A stretch of DNA of 64,000 nucleotides. Origin: Quisquiliibacterium transsilvanicum. Its GTDB lineage: Bacteria > Pseudomonadota > Gammaproteobacteria > Burkholderiales > Burkholderiaceae_E. Below the pieces are notes generated by a model. It searched no databases and was not told where the DNA came from. It saw only the letters and a program-made list of their open reading frames with translations. Shown piece after piece: positions 15,459-26,495 of this stretch. The DNA lies in NCBI RefSeq assembly GCF_014202215.1, contig NZ_JACHGB010000002.1, positions 1 to 64,000 of the forward strand. Reading direction: 5' to 3'. Within the stretch, counting starts at the first letter, position 1. The number at the start of each line of letters is the position of its first letter. The translations under genes and the position numbers were made by a program.

Positions 15459-16466
15459 ATGAATTTCCAGCAACTCCGGTCCTTGCGCGAGACCGTGCGC
15501 CGCGGTCTCAGCCTGACCGCGGCCGCCGAGGCGCTGCACACCTCGCAGCCGGCGCTGTCGAAGCAGATCCGCGAGCTCGAGGACGAGCTCGGCGTCGCGC
15601 TGTTCGTCCGGCACGGCAAGAAGTACACGCAGCTCACCGAGGCCGGCGGGCGCATCCTGGGGATCGCCGAGCGGCTGCTCGGGCAGGCCGACGACATCCG
15701 CCGGGTCGGCGCCGAGTACGCGTCGGGCGACGCCGGCACGCTCTCGATCGCGGCAACGCACACGCAGGCGCGCTACGCGCTGCCTCCGCTGCTCGCACGG
15801 TTCAGGCAGGAGTACCCGCGGGTGCGGCTGCGCCTGCACCAGGGCAACCCGGAGCAGGTGGGCACCATGGTGGCGCACGGCGAGGCCGTGTTCGGGCTGG
15901 CCACCGAGGCGCTCGACCGCAATCCATCGCTGCAGACGCTCGCCGCTTACCGTTGGCGCCACTGCGTGGTGGTGCCGCGCGGTCACCCCCTTGCCGCATC
16001 GGGCATTGCCGAGCTGGGCCAGCTCGCCGAGTGGCCGCTGATCACTTATTCGGCGGAGTTCGCCGGTCGGCGCAACATCGACCAGGCTTTCACGGAGCGT
16101 CGCATCGCCCCGGACATCGTGCTCGAGGCGATCGATTCCGATGTCATCAAGACATACGTCGCGCTGGGCTTCGGCATTGGCCTGATCGCGGGGATCGCCT
16201 ACGATCCGGACCGCGATCGGGAACTGGAACAGGTGGACCTCGGCGACCTGCTGCCGGTCAACGTCGCCAGGCTTGCGATGCGCGAAGGGGCCTTCCTGAG
16301 GGGGTTCGAGCGCCGCTTCGTCGAGCTGCTCACCGGCGACGTGGCGCCGCCCGGCGCCGACGCTGAGCCTCAGCGGGGCAGCAGTTCCAGCAGCGCGGCA
16401 GGCGAGTCGATCAGGAAGTCCGCACCCCACTCCTCGGGGCGCGAAGCGGCGCCGCAGAACCCGTAG
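15459..16466 (+). CDS. cysB: CysB-like LysR-family regulator of sulfur assimilation
   Basis: 335 residues. The N-terminal winged helix (MNFQQLRSLRETVRRGLSL, then TAAAEALHTSQPALSKQIRELE) is typical of CysB/Cbl, which start MNFQQL and recognise cys promoters. The effector domain includes ATHTQARYALPPLL, the CysB inducer-loop region, and SDVIKTYVALGFGIGLI. It is transcribed away from the cysI operon. In known systems O-acetylserine or N-acetylserine activates CysB and sulfide opposes it. The last 30 residues are Ser/Ala-rich and read 97 bases into the 3' end of the convergent gph gene; most homologues I know of stop earlier, near residue 310-325. Confidence 0.9.
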   Translation: MNFQQLRSLRETVRRGLSLTAAAEALHTSQPALSKQIRELEDELGVALFVRHGKKYTQLTEAGGRILGIAERLLGQADDIRRVGAEYASGDAGTLSIAATHTQARYALPPLLARFRQEYPRVRLRLHQGNPEQVGTMVAHGEAVFGLATEALDRNPSLQTLAAYRWRHCVVVPRGHPLAASGIAELGQLAEWPLITYSAEFAGRRNIDQAFTERRIAPDIVLEAIDSDVIKTYVALGFGIGLIAGIAYDPDRDRELEQVDLGDLLPVNVARLAMREGAFLRGFERRFVELLTGDVAPPGADAEPQRGSSSSSAAGESIRKSAPHSSGREAAPQNP

Positions 16467-17044
16467 GCTGCCGCGACGGTGATCATGCCCGCGGCGCGCC
16501 CGGCCTCGATGTCGCGTTCGTCGTCGCCGACGTAGACGGAGCGGCCCGGCGCGACCCGCGCCAGGCGGGCTGCGTGCAGCAGCGGCTCGGGGTGCGGCTT
16601 GGCGTGCGCAGTGGTGTCGCCGCCGATTGCGGTGACCGACCGCTCGAGCACCCCCAGCGCGCCCAGGATGGGCCGGACGTAGCGTTCGACCTTGTTGCTC
16701 ACCACGCCCCAGGCGATGCGCCTGCGCTCCAGGGACTCGATGACTTCGGACATGCCGTCGAAGAGCCGGGTGCGCACGCAGATCTCCGCCTCGTAGCGCC
16801 GCAGGAACTCGTCACGCAGTTCCTCGAAGCCGGGGTCGCCGGGCGCAACGCCGAGCCCCTGCCCGAGCAGCCCGCGCGCGCCCATCGACGCATACGGACG
16901 AAGCGCCGCCAGCGGCAGCGGCGGCAGTCCGCGCTCGGCGCGCAGTGCGTTGACCGGCGCGGCCAGGTCCTCGGCCGTGTCGGCCAGCGTTCCGTCGAGG
17001 TCGAAGAACACCGCCTCGGGAAGGTATCCGAACATCGGTTTCAT
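16370..17044 (-). CDS. gph: HAD-family phosphoglycolate phosphatase
   Basis: Hydrolyses 2-phosphoglycolate, which arises from oxidative DNA damage repair. 224 residues with HAD motif I FFDLDGTLADT (14-24), motif II Ser/Thr in VVSNK, motif III Lys in HAKPHPEP and motif IV VGDDERDIEAG. Seven bases separate it from ubiG upstream, and gph next to ubiG is a common betaproteobacterial pair. An ATG four codons in is an alternative start. Its 3' end overlaps cysB on the opposite strand by 97 bases. Confidence 0.88.
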   Translation of the reverse strand: MKPMFGYLPEAVFFDLDGTLADTAEDLAAPVNALRAERGLPPLPLAALRPYASMGARGLLGQGLGVAPGDPGFEELRDEFLRRYEAEICVRTRLFDGMSEVIESLERRRIAWGVVSNKVERYVRPILGALGVLERSVTAIGGDTTAHAKPHPEPLLHAARLARVAPGRSVYVGDDERDIEAGRAAGMITVAAAYGFCGAASRPEEWGADFLIDSPAALLELLPR

Positions 17045-17051
17045 CCCTCGC

Positions 17052-17783
17052 TCAGACGGGCCGGCGCGTTGCCACGAGGTAGTTGACGCTGACGTCGTCG
17101 GGCACGAGCCGGTAGGCCTTCGTGAGCGGGTTGTAGGTCATGCCGGTCATTGCGGCGGATTCGAGTCCGTGGCGGCGAGCGAAACCGAGCAGCTCGGAGG
17201 GCCGGATGAACTTCTCGAAGGCGTGCGTGCCGCGCGGCAGCAGCTTGAGCAGGTACTCCGCGCCCACGATCGCGAACAGGAAGGCCTTCGGGTTGCGGCT
17301 GATCGTGGAGAAGAACACCCAGCCGCCCGGGCGCACCAGCTGCGCGCAGGCGCGCACGACGGAGTCCGGGTCGGGGACGTGCTCGAGCATCTCCATGCAG
17401 GTGACGACGTCGAAGCCGGCGGGTTCGCGCGCGGCAAGCTCCTCGACCGCGACGTGCTCGTAGTCGACGTGCACGCCGCTCTCGAGCCCGTGCAGCTCGG
17501 CGACCTTGAGCGCCTTCTCGCCGAGGTCGATTCCGGTCACCCGTGCGCCCAGCCGGGCCATCGATTCGGCCAGGATGCCGCCGCCGCAGCCCACGTCCAG
17601 CACGCGCTTGTCGGCGAGCCTGGCGAGGCCGTCGATCCAGCCCAGGCGCAGCGGGTTGATCTCGTGCAGCGGGCGGAACTCCGAGCCGGGATCCCACCAG
17701 CGGCTGGCCAGCGCCTGGAACTTGGCGAGTTCCGCGGGGTCGGCGTTGCGGGAGCTTGCGGCTTCTCGGGCGGCGTGTGGCAT
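17052..17783 (-). CDS. ubiG: ubiquinone biosynthesis O-methyltransferase
   Basis: SAM-dependent methyltransferase for both O-methylations of the ubiquinone ring. The 243 residues begin with a helical segment containing [20 protein letters not shown], diagnostic for UbiG, followed by motif [19 protein letters not shown] and [11 protein letters not shown], then [12 protein letters not shown] and [19 protein letters not shown]. The C-terminal [14 protein letters not shown] and [10 protein letters not shown] also fit. It is cotranscribed with gph. The ompA terminators lie upstream, so ubiG has its own promoter or depends on read-through. Confidence 0.93.
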   Translation of the reverse strand: MPHAAREAASSRNADPAELAKFQALASRWWDPGSEFRPLHEINPLRLGWIDGLARLADKRVLDVGCGGGILAESMARLGARVTGIDLGEKALKVAELHGLESGVHVDYEHVAVEELAAREPAGFDVVTCMEMLEHVPDPDSVVRACAQLVRPGGWVFFSTISRNPKAFLFAIVGAEYLLKLLPRGTHAFEKFIRPSELLGFARRHGLESAAMTGMTYNPLTKAYRLVPDDVSVNYLVATRRPV

Positions 17784-17849
17784 CGGGGGAGGGGCGGAAT
17801 GAACGTAGGCCCCATTCTAGTCCAGCGGAGCCTGGCCTCAGGAATGCGA

Positions 17850-17872
17850 AGGCCCCGCACTGGGCGGGGCCT
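17850..17872. terminator. GC-rich hairpin, second of a tandem pair after ompA
   Basis: GGCCCCGC and GCGGGGCC form an 8-bp stem with a short loop. The sequence is nearly a copy of the hairpin at 17880-17909, including the flanking AATGCGAA, so the two look like a duplicated terminator unit. Confidence 0.6.
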
Positions 17873-17879
17873 CCGAAAT

Positions 17880-17909
17880 GCGAAAACCCCGCACGGGCGG
17901 GGCTTTCGC
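17880..17909 (-). terminator. rho-independent terminator of ompA
   Basis: CCCCGC and GCGGGG pair around a 4-base loop, extended by the outer GCGAAA and TTTCGC. On the minus strand the stem is followed by TTTTCGC. It begins 17 bases past the ompA stop codon. Confidence 0.8.
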
Positions 17910-17926
17910 GGCAGCGCAGCGAGGAA

Positions 17927-18613
17927 TTACTTCTTCGCGCGGGTGCCGACCACCTCGATTTCCACGCGGCGGTTCTTCGCGCGGCCATCACGGGTCTTGT
18001 TGTCGGCGACCGGCTGCTTCTCGCCTTTGCCTTCCGTGTAGATACGGTTGGCTTCGACGCCCTTGCTCACCAGGTAGCTCTTGACGGCTTCGGCACGACG
18101 CACCGACAGGCGCTGGTTGTACTGGTCGGTACCGATGCTGTCGGTGTGGCCGACGGCGATGATCACCTCGAGGGTGATGTCCTTCAGCTTGCCGGTCAGG
18201 TCGTCGAGCTTGGCCTTGCCTTCGGGCTTCAGCACGGACTTGTCGAAGTCGAAGAACGCGTCGGCGGCGAAGGTGACCTTCTCGCTCGTGGGCGCCGGAG
18301 CGGGCTTCGGAGCAGCCGGGGCCGGGGCGGGAGCGGGCGCCGGACGGGCGGGCGCCGGACGGGCGGGCGCCGGAGCGGCGGCAGCCTTGGGCAGCAGGTC
18401 GTCGTCGCAGCCCTTGATCGCATGGGCCGGAGCGAAGTAACCGGTACGCCAGCACAGGCCGAACCCGCTCTTGACGACGTTGGTACCCGCCTGGGTGTCG
18501 GAGCTGATCACATACCCGCTGTTCTTCGGATCGGCGACCTGCGCGGAAGCCACCGACGACGCTGCCAGCAGCGCCGCGGCGACCAGGGAAGACAAAGCGA
18601 CCGGTTTGTTCAT
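17927..18613 (-). CDS. ompA: OmpA-family peptidoglycan-binding outer-membrane protein
   Basis: 228 residues. Start ATG 18613 has a strong GAGGAG upstream. Residues 1-24 form a signal peptide (LVAAALLAASSVASA). A short region with one Cys pair (GFGLCWRT and GCDDDLL) leads to a Pro/Ala linker (about 75-110) encoded by repeated GC-rich units. The OmpA-like domain covers about 115-225: FFDFDKSVLKPEGKAKLDDL, VGHTDSIGTDQYNQRLSVRRA and NRRVEIEV, which bind diaminopimelate in peptidoglycan. There is no eight-strand beta-barrel, so it resembles the small betaproteobacterial OmpA/Pal-like proteins. Two tandem terminators follow. Confidence 0.9.
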   Translation of the reverse strand: MNKPVALSSLVAAALLAASSVASAQVADPKNSGYVISSDTQAGTNVVKSGFGLCWRTGYFAPAHAIKGCDDDLLPKAAAAPAPARPAPARPAPAPAPAPAAPKPAPAPTSEKVTFAADAFFDFDKSVLKPEGKAKLDDLTGKLKDITLEVIIAVGHTDSIGTDQYNQRLSVRRAEAVKSYLVSKGVEANRIYTEGKGEKQPVADNKTRDGRAKNRRVEIEVVGTRAKK

Positions 18614-18666
18614 GTTTCTCCTCACGGTAGAACGATTCTTGATTGCGAAGCCGACCCTGCGCCGGA

Positions 18667-20013
18667 TCATGAAACGCCGGCACCTGGGCCGACCGGCAGA
18701 ATCTCGCTGATTCGATTGTGCCATAGCCTTACACGACCAACTACCTCCGAAACCCGGCTCCGGACCTCGCTTTCGGCGAATTGTCGCTTGTGGACAACAG
18801 GCTGTCCGGCGATCCAGACCTCGCTCACCTGCTCGCGTCCGGCAGCGTAGACGAGCTGGGAAACGGGGTCGAACACCGGGGCCGTCTGCAGCATCGAGAG
18901 GTCGACGGCGACCAGGTCGGCCGCCTTGCCGGCCTCGATCGAGCCGATCCGGTCGGCCAGGCCGAGCGCCCGGGCCCCGCCCAGCGTCATCGCGTGCAGC
19001 ACTTCATGGGCGGGCCAGGCGGTCGCGTCCCTGGAGGCGCCCTTGGCAAGCAGCGCTGCTGTGCGCCCCTCCTGCAGGAGGTCGAGCCGGTTGTTGCTCG
19101 CCGCGCCGTCGGTGCCGATGCCCACGTTGATGCCGAGCTCGCGCATCCGCGCCGTGCGGGCGATGCCGCTGGCGAGCTTCAGGTTGGAATGCGGGCAGTG
19201 CGCCACGGAAGCTCCATGGGCGGCCAGCAGCGCCAGGTCGCTGTCGTCCATGTGCACCGCATGCACCGCGATCAGTTCGGGGCCGAGCAGCCCGAGGTCG
19301 GCGAGGCGCCGCAGCGGACGCCGCCCGAAGCGCGCTTCGCTCTCGGCGATCTCGGCGGCGGTCTCGTGAAGGTGGCAGTGCACCGGCATCCCGGTCTCGC
19401 CCGAGAGCCTGGCGACCCGCGTGAAGCTCTCGTCGGAGACCGTGTAGGGGGCATGCGGCGCCAGGCAGAAGCTGAACAGCGGATCGTCGCGCAGGCGGTC
19501 GCGCAGCTCCAGCCCCTTGCGCAGGTAGTCCGCGGCGCCGGAGCCGTAGGCCGAGGGGAACTCGATGACGATGATCCCCAGCGCCGCGCGCATGCCGACC
19601 AGCGATGCCGCCGCGGCGACCTGCTCCGGGAAGAAGTACATGTCGTTGAAGCAGGTGACCCCGCCCAGCGCCATCTCGGCGCAGGCCAGCAGCGCACCGT
19701 CGTAGACGAATTCCGGGGACATCAGCCGGGCCTCCAGCGGCCAGATGCGCTGCTCCAGCCAGGCCTGCAGCGGCAGGTCGTCGCCCACTCCGCGCAGCAG
19801 GCTCATCGGCGCATGGGTGTGCAGGTTGACCAGGCCGGGCACGAGCAGGTGCCCGGGCAGCTCGGTGCAGGGCGCTGAAGGGTGCAGGGCGCGCGCCTGG
19901 TCGGCGGGCATGAGGCCGGCGATCCGGTCTCCCTCGACGAGCACGGCGTGTCCTGCGAGGACCCGGGGCTCCGGGGCGACGGGGGCGATCCATTCGGGGC
20001 AGATGAGCTGCAT
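18667..20013 (-). CDS. TRZ/ATZ-family amidohydrolase (MTA/SAH deaminase type)
   Basis: 448-residue metal-dependent deaminase of the amidohydrolase superfamily, probably acting on S-adenosylhomocysteine or 5'-methylthioadenosine. Visible metal ligands: HTHAPMSLLRG near 65, HCHLHET near 215, HAVH near 250 and GTDGAASNN near 305. PHAPYTVSD is typical of MtaD-like enzymes. It lies 53 bases upstream of ompA and near ubiG, a SAM-dependent methyltransferase, an arrangement common in Burkholderiales and consistent with clearing SAH. About 20 C-terminal residues extend beyond the usual end. The precise substrate cannot be read from sequence. Confidence 0.82.
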   Translation of the reverse strand: MQLICPEWIAPVAPEPRVLAGHAVLVEGDRIAGLMPADQARALHPSAPCTELPGHLLVPGLVNLHTHAPMSLLRGVGDDLPLQAWLEQRIWPLEARLMSPEFVYDGALLACAEMALGGVTCFNDMYFFPEQVAAAASLVGMRAALGIIVIEFPSAYGSGAADYLRKGLELRDRLRDDPLFSFCLAPHAPYTVSDESFTRVARLSGETGMPVHCHLHETAAEIAESEARFGRRPLRRLADLGLLGPELIAVHAVHMDDSDLALLAAHGASVAHCPHSNLKLASGIARTARMRELGINVGIGTDGAASNNRLDLLQEGRTAALLAKGASRDATAWPAHEVLHAMTLGGARALGLADRIGSIEAGKAADLVAVDLSMLQTAPVFDPVSQLVYAAGREQVSEVWIAGQPVVHKRQFAESEVRSRVSEVVGRVRLWHNRISEILPVGPGAGVS

Positions 20014-20081
20014 GGCCGGAATTCAACCACAGGCCGGTGCAGCCGGGCCGCCCGCCGGGCCGTCGGCCCGCGCCGCCATGT

Positions 20082-20087
20082 TAAAAT
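20082..20087 (+). promoter_or_regulatory. candidate -10 box of gyrA
   Basis: TAAAAT within TGTTAAAATCC stands out in a very GC-rich region, 127 bases before the gyrA start. No good -35 box precedes it. A similar TAAAAT lies upstream of uvrD and leuS. Confidence 0.4.
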
Positions 20088-20213
20088 CCGAAGGTTTGAC
20101 GGACCCCGCGGCCTGGCCGCGGCCGCTCTCCAGCAGTCAGCTCCTTGCGCCGGTGGCCCGGTCACCGGCCGTCCCCCCCGATGCAGGCGTTGCCGCCTCG
20201 CCGCTCCCCAAGC

Positions 20214-22826
<2,613 letters not shown>

Positions 22827-22828
22827 GC

Positions 22829-23935
22829 ATGTCTGACAAGCAAACCGGGAACGAAGCCGCGCGGGTGGACGAGCGCCTGGCCGAACTGCGCAGCTCGATC
22901 GACGCGGTCGATGCGCAGATCGTCGAACTGATCAGCCGCCGCGCGGGCTTTGCCCGCGAGGTGGGCGAGGTGAAGAAGCTGATCGACGCGCCGGTGTACC
23001 GGCCGGAGCGCGAGGCCCAGATCTTCGCGAAGCTGCGGACGATCAACCCCGGGCCGCTGCCGAACGCCAGCGTCGAGGCGGTCTACCGCGAGATCATCTC
23101 GGCATGCAGGGAACTCGAGCGGCGCATGCGCGTGGCCTACCTCGGTCCCGCGGGCACCTTCTCTGAACAGGCGCTTTACCGCCACTTCGGCAGCGGCGTA
23201 GAGCCGATCGCGTGCCCGTCGATCGACGAGGTGTTCCGTGCGGCGGAAGCCGGCAGCGCCGATTTCGGGATCGTGCCGGTCGAGAACTCCACCGAGGGGG
23301 CGGTCAACCGTTCGCTGGACCTGTTCCTGCAGACGCCGCTGCGCATCTGCGGCGAGGTCTCGCTGCCGGTGCGCCACAACCTGCTGACCCGTAGCGGATC
23401 CATGGAGGACGTGACCCGGATCTGCGCGCATGCGCAGGCGCTCGCCCAGTGCGTGGGCTGGCTCGACCGCAGCTACCCGGGCATCGAGCGTGTGCCGGTG
23501 TCGAGCAATGCGGAAGGCGCCCGCCTGGCGTCGGTCGAGGAGCACACCGCCGCCATTGCCGGCGATGCCGCGGCGGCGCGCTACGGGCTGGAGACGATTG
23601 CGGGCGGCATCCAGGACGACCCGCTGAACCGCACGCGTTTCGCGGTGGTCGGCCACTATGATTGCGGGCCTTCGGGCAACGACCAGACTTCGCTGATCCT
23701 CTCGGTTCCTGATCGCGCCGGTGCGGTGTACGCGCTGATCGAGCCGCTGGCGCGTCACGGCGTTTCGATGAAGCGCTTCGAGTCGCGCCCGGCGCGCTCC
23801 GGGCAGTGGGAGTATTACTTCTACATCGACATCCTCGGCCACCGCGACGATGCGGCGGTCGCTGCGGGCCTGGCCGAAATCCGCACGCACGCGGCCTTCT
23901 GCAAGGTGGTCGGCTCCTACCCGCGCGCCAGCTGA
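22829..23935 (+). CDS. pheA: bifunctional chorismate mutase / prephenate dehydratase
   Basis: 368 residues converting chorismate to phenylpyruvate for phenylalanine. Residues 14-100 form an AroQ-type chorismate mutase (ELRSSIDAVDAQIVELISRRAGFA). The dehydratase starts at RVAYLGPAGTFSEQA (about 108) and contains the catalytic Thr region NRTRFAVVG. The C-terminal ACT domain carries AGAVYALI and FESRP, the phenylalanine-binding motifs, so feedback inhibition is expected. It follows gyrA directly; serC, which often lies between gyrA and pheA in Burkholderiales, is absent. Confidence 0.95.
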   Translation: MSDKQTGNEAARVDERLAELRSSIDAVDAQIVELISRRAGFAREVGEVKKLIDAPVYRPEREAQIFAKLRTINPGPLPNASVEAVYREIISACRELERRMRVAYLGPAGTFSEQALYRHFGSGVEPIACPSIDEVFRAAEAGSADFGIVPVENSTEGAVNRSLDLFLQTPLRICGEVSLPVRHNLLTRSGSMEDVTRICAHAQALAQCVGWLDRSYPGIERVPVSSNAEGARLASVEEHTAAIAGDAAAARYGLETIAGGIQDDPLNRTRFAVVGHYDCGPSGNDQTSLILSVPDRAGAVYALIEPLARHGVSMKRFESRPARSGQWEYYFYIDILGHRDDAAVAAGLAEIRTHAAFCKVVGSYPRAS

Positions 23936-23987
23936 CGCTTTCCGCGGGCACCGTCCCGCGGACCCCGACATCCACCGACGGAGTCCC

Positions 23988-25085
23988 ATGAGCATCCCCG
24001 CCCCCAGCTACGTGCGCGGCATCGCGCCCTACCAGGCCGGCAAGCCGATCTCCGAGCTCGCCCGCGAGTACGGCCTGCGGGAGGACCGCATCGTCAAGCT
24101 CGCGTCCAACGAGAATCCGCTGGGCGTTCCCGAGTCCGCGCAGCGCGCGATGCTCGCGGAGCTGGAAGACCTGGCGCGCTACCCGGACTCCAACGGCTTC
24201 GTCCTCAAGGGCGCCATCGCCCGCCGATACGAGGTGCCGCCCGAGTGGGTCACGCTCGGCAACGGCTCCAACGACATCCTCGAGCTTGTGGCTCACGCGG
24301 TGGTGCAGCCCGGCCAGTCGGTCGTCTACGCGCAGTACTCGTTCGCCGTGTACGCGCTGGCGACGCAGGAGGTCGGTGCGCAGGCGATCGTCGTTCCCGC
24401 GCGCGAGCATGGTCACGACCTGGACGCGATGCTGGCCGCGATCCGGCCCGACACCCGGCTGGTGTTCATCGCCAACCCCAACAACCCCACCGGCACCTTC
24501 GCGCCGGCGCAGGCGATCGAGCGTTTCATCGAGCGCGTGCCGGCCGACGTGGTGGTGGTGCTGGACGAGGCCTACAACGAATACCTCCCGCCCGCGCTGC
24601 GCTTCGATTCGGTGGCCTGGGTGCGGCGCTTCCCCAACCTGCTGGTCTGCCGCACCTTCTCGAAGGTCTACGGGCTGGCCGGCCTGCGCGTGGGCTTCGG
24701 CCTGGCCCAGCCGGAGCTTACCGACCTGCTCAACCGGATCCGCCAGCCCTTCAACGTCAACTCCATGGCCCAGGCGGCGGCCGCTGCGGTGCTGTTCGAC
24801 GAGGCCTTCCTGCAGCGCAGCTACGAGGTGAACGCTGCCGGACTGCAGCGGCTGCAGTCCGCCTTCGCGGCGATGGGCCTGGAATACGTGCCTTCGTTCG
24901 GGAACTTCGTGCTGGTCCGTGTCGGCGATGCGGCGGCGGTCAACGAGCGGCTGCTGCGCGCCGGCATCATCGTGCGTCCGGTGGCCGGCTATGGGCTGCC
25001 GGAGTGGCTGCGCGTGTCCGTCGGCCTGCCCGAGGAGAACGAGGCCTTCCTGGCGGCGCTGCCGGCCGCGCTGGGCCGGGCTTGA
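23988..25085 (+). CDS. hisC: histidinol-phosphate aminotransferase
   Basis: 365-residue PLP-dependent class I/II aminotransferase of histidine synthesis. ATG 23988 gives MSIPAPSYVRGIAPYQAGKP, the usual family N-terminus. Motifs include KLASNENPLG, GNGSNDILEL, ANPNNPTG, DEAYNEY and the PLP-lysine region RTFSKVYGLAGLRVGFGLA. Members in this genomic position (between pheA and tyrA) may also transaminate phenylpyruvate and hydroxyphenylpyruvate. A perfect 8-bp hairpin (23941-23962) lies in the gap after pheA. tyrA starts inside the stop codon. Confidence 0.93.
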   Translation: MSIPAPSYVRGIAPYQAGKPISELAREYGLREDRIVKLASNENPLGVPESAQRAMLAELEDLARYPDSNGFVLKGAIARRYEVPPEWVTLGNGSNDILELVAHAVVQPGQSVVYAQYSFAVYALATQEVGAQAIVVPAREHGHDLDAMLAAIRPDTRLVFIANPNNPTGTFAPAQAIERFIERVPADVVVVLDEAYNEYLPPALRFDSVAWVRRFPNLLVCRTFSKVYGLAGLRVGFGLAQPELTDLLNRIRQPFNVNSMAQAAAAAVLFDEAFLQRSYEVNAAGLQRLQSAFAAMGLEYVPSFGNFVLVRVGDAAAVNERLLRAGIIVRPVAGYGLPEWLRVSVGLPEENEAFLAALPAALGRA

Positions 25086-25978
25086 GCGCCGCGCCCCGCC
25101 TGCGCCGCGCCGCGGTCCTCGGCGTCGGGCTGATCGGCGGCTCGGTGGCCGCCGGGATCCGCGCGCGGGGCCTTGCGGCCGAGGTGGTCGGCTACGCGCC
25201 GGGCGGCGATGCCGGTCGCGCGCTGGAGCTCGGCCTGATCGACCGGGTGGCCGGCGACGTGGCGCAGGCCGTCGCCGGCGCCGACCTGGTTGTTCTGGCG
25301 GCGCCGATCCCGGCGCTGCCGGGCCTGCTCGCGGCGCTGCGCGGCCGGCTGGACGCCGATGCGGTGGTCACCGATTGCGCGAGCACCAAGCGCAGCGTCA
25401 TCGAATCCGCCCGATCGCTGCTCGGCGAGGCCTTCCCGCGCTTCGTCGCCGGTCACCCCATCGCCGGCGGCGAGCGGCATGGCCCGGAAGCCGCGCGTGC
25501 CGGGCTTTTCGACGGTTGCCTCGCAGTGCTCTGCCCGCACGCCGAGGCCTCGCTGGCCGCAGTGGAGCGAGTGCAGGACCTCTGGACCGGGCTGGGCGCG
25601 CGGATCGCGCGCATGGAGCCCGACGCGCACGACGGCCTGTTCGCGGAGGTGTCGCACTGGCCGCATGCGGTCGCCTTCGCGCTGTGCGGTGCGATCGCGG
25701 CAGGGCCGCGCGCGGAGGCCGCGCAGCGCTTTGCCGGCGCCGGCCTGCGCGACACCACCCGGATCGGCGCGTCGTCGGCCGCGCTGTGGGCCGACATCCT
25801 GATCGACAACCGGGACGCGGTGCTGGAGTGCGCGGGGACCTTCGAGCGCGAGTTGCGGGCGATCGCCGATGCGCTGGCGGCCGGCGACCGCCAGGCGCTG
25901 GCCGACCGCTTCGAGGCGGCCGCGCGGTGGCGCCGCAGCCTCGCTGCGCCCGGCGGCGGCGCGGAGCCGCCCGACTGA
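25082..25978 (+). CDS. tyrA: prephenate dehydrogenase
   Basis: 298-residue NAD(P)-dependent enzyme of tyrosine synthesis. No ATG or GTG is available near the N-terminus; TTG at 25082 overlaps the hisC stop (TTGA) and places the nucleotide-binding motif GVGLIGGSVAAGI at residues 15-27, as in the family. Further signatures are DCASTKRSVIE, GHPIAGGERHGPEAA and AGAGLRDTTRIGAS. No ACT domain is present. The start call rests on coupling and motif position. Confidence 0.9.
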   Translation: MSAAPRLRRAAVLGVGLIGGSVAAGIRARGLAAEVVGYAPGGDAGRALELGLIDRVAGDVAQAVAGADLVVLAAPIPALPGLLAALRGRLDADAVVTDCASTKRSVIESARSLLGEAFPRFVAGHPIAGGERHGPEAARAGLFDGCLAVLCPHAEASLAAVERVQDLWTGLGARIARMEPDAHDGLFAEVSHWPHAVAFALCGAIAAGPRAEAAQRFAGAGLRDTTRIGASSAALWADILIDNRDAVLECAGTFERELRAIADALAAGDRQALADRFEAAARWRRSLAAPGGGAEPPD

Positions 25979-25997
25979 CGCAGGCGCTGCGCGCCGC

Positions 25998-26399
25998 TCA
26001 GCGGCCGGCTCGCCCGCGGCGGGGCAATGCCGAGCGGTATTCGCGCAGTTCAGTGAGCTCGCTCAGCACCTCGAACGGGAAGCCCTGCCGGCCGCCGCGC
26101 CGGTCGATGATCAGCGAATCGATCGTCTCCTCGAAGCTCGTGGAGTCGTGCCATGCGCCTGCCACGCGGTTGAGCAGCCGGGGGTACTGGCCGCGCAGCG
26201 TGATGAGCCTGAGGTGCGGCGGCAGCGATTCGAGCAGGGCGATCGCCGCCGGTCCCAGCCGATGTTCGTCGCGGCCGCGGATGCGCGCCGGCATCGATTC
26301 CGCGCTGGCGTCGTGCGGGCCGTGGCCACGGGCGATGCGGCGGATCAGCGCGGCGACCGCTCCCTCTATCGGGTCGTCCTTCGGGCGGGGAATGCTCAT
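25998..26399 (-). CDS. hypothetical protein, antisense between tyrA and aroA
   Basis: 133 residues, no signal peptide or membrane helix. The codon use shows strong third-position GC bias and the protein has a sensible composition: charged, with PPHLRLITLRGQYPRLLNRV near the middle, FEETIDSLIIDRRGGRQGFPF and VLSELTELREYRS near the C-terminus, and a basic tail. I do not recognise the family. It sits opposite to an otherwise collinear gene string and occupies almost the whole 517-base tyrA-aroA gap. ATG 26399 has no good ribosome site. A larger frame over aroA on this strand is a shadow and was not used. Confidence 0.6.
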   Translation of the reverse strand: MSIPRPKDDPIEGAVAALIRRIARGHGPHDASAESMPARIRGRDEHRLGPAAIALLESLPPHLRLITLRGQYPRLLNRVAGAWHDSTSFEETIDSLIIDRRGGRQGFPFEVLSELTELREYRSALPRRGRAGR

Positions 26400-26495
26400 G
26401 GGCAGCCGGTAGAATTCGGGAGTTGTGCGGGCGTCGCTGCGTCCCGGCCGGCGCAAGTGTCGACGGCCGCATTCTCTCGGTACAGGAACAAGTTC

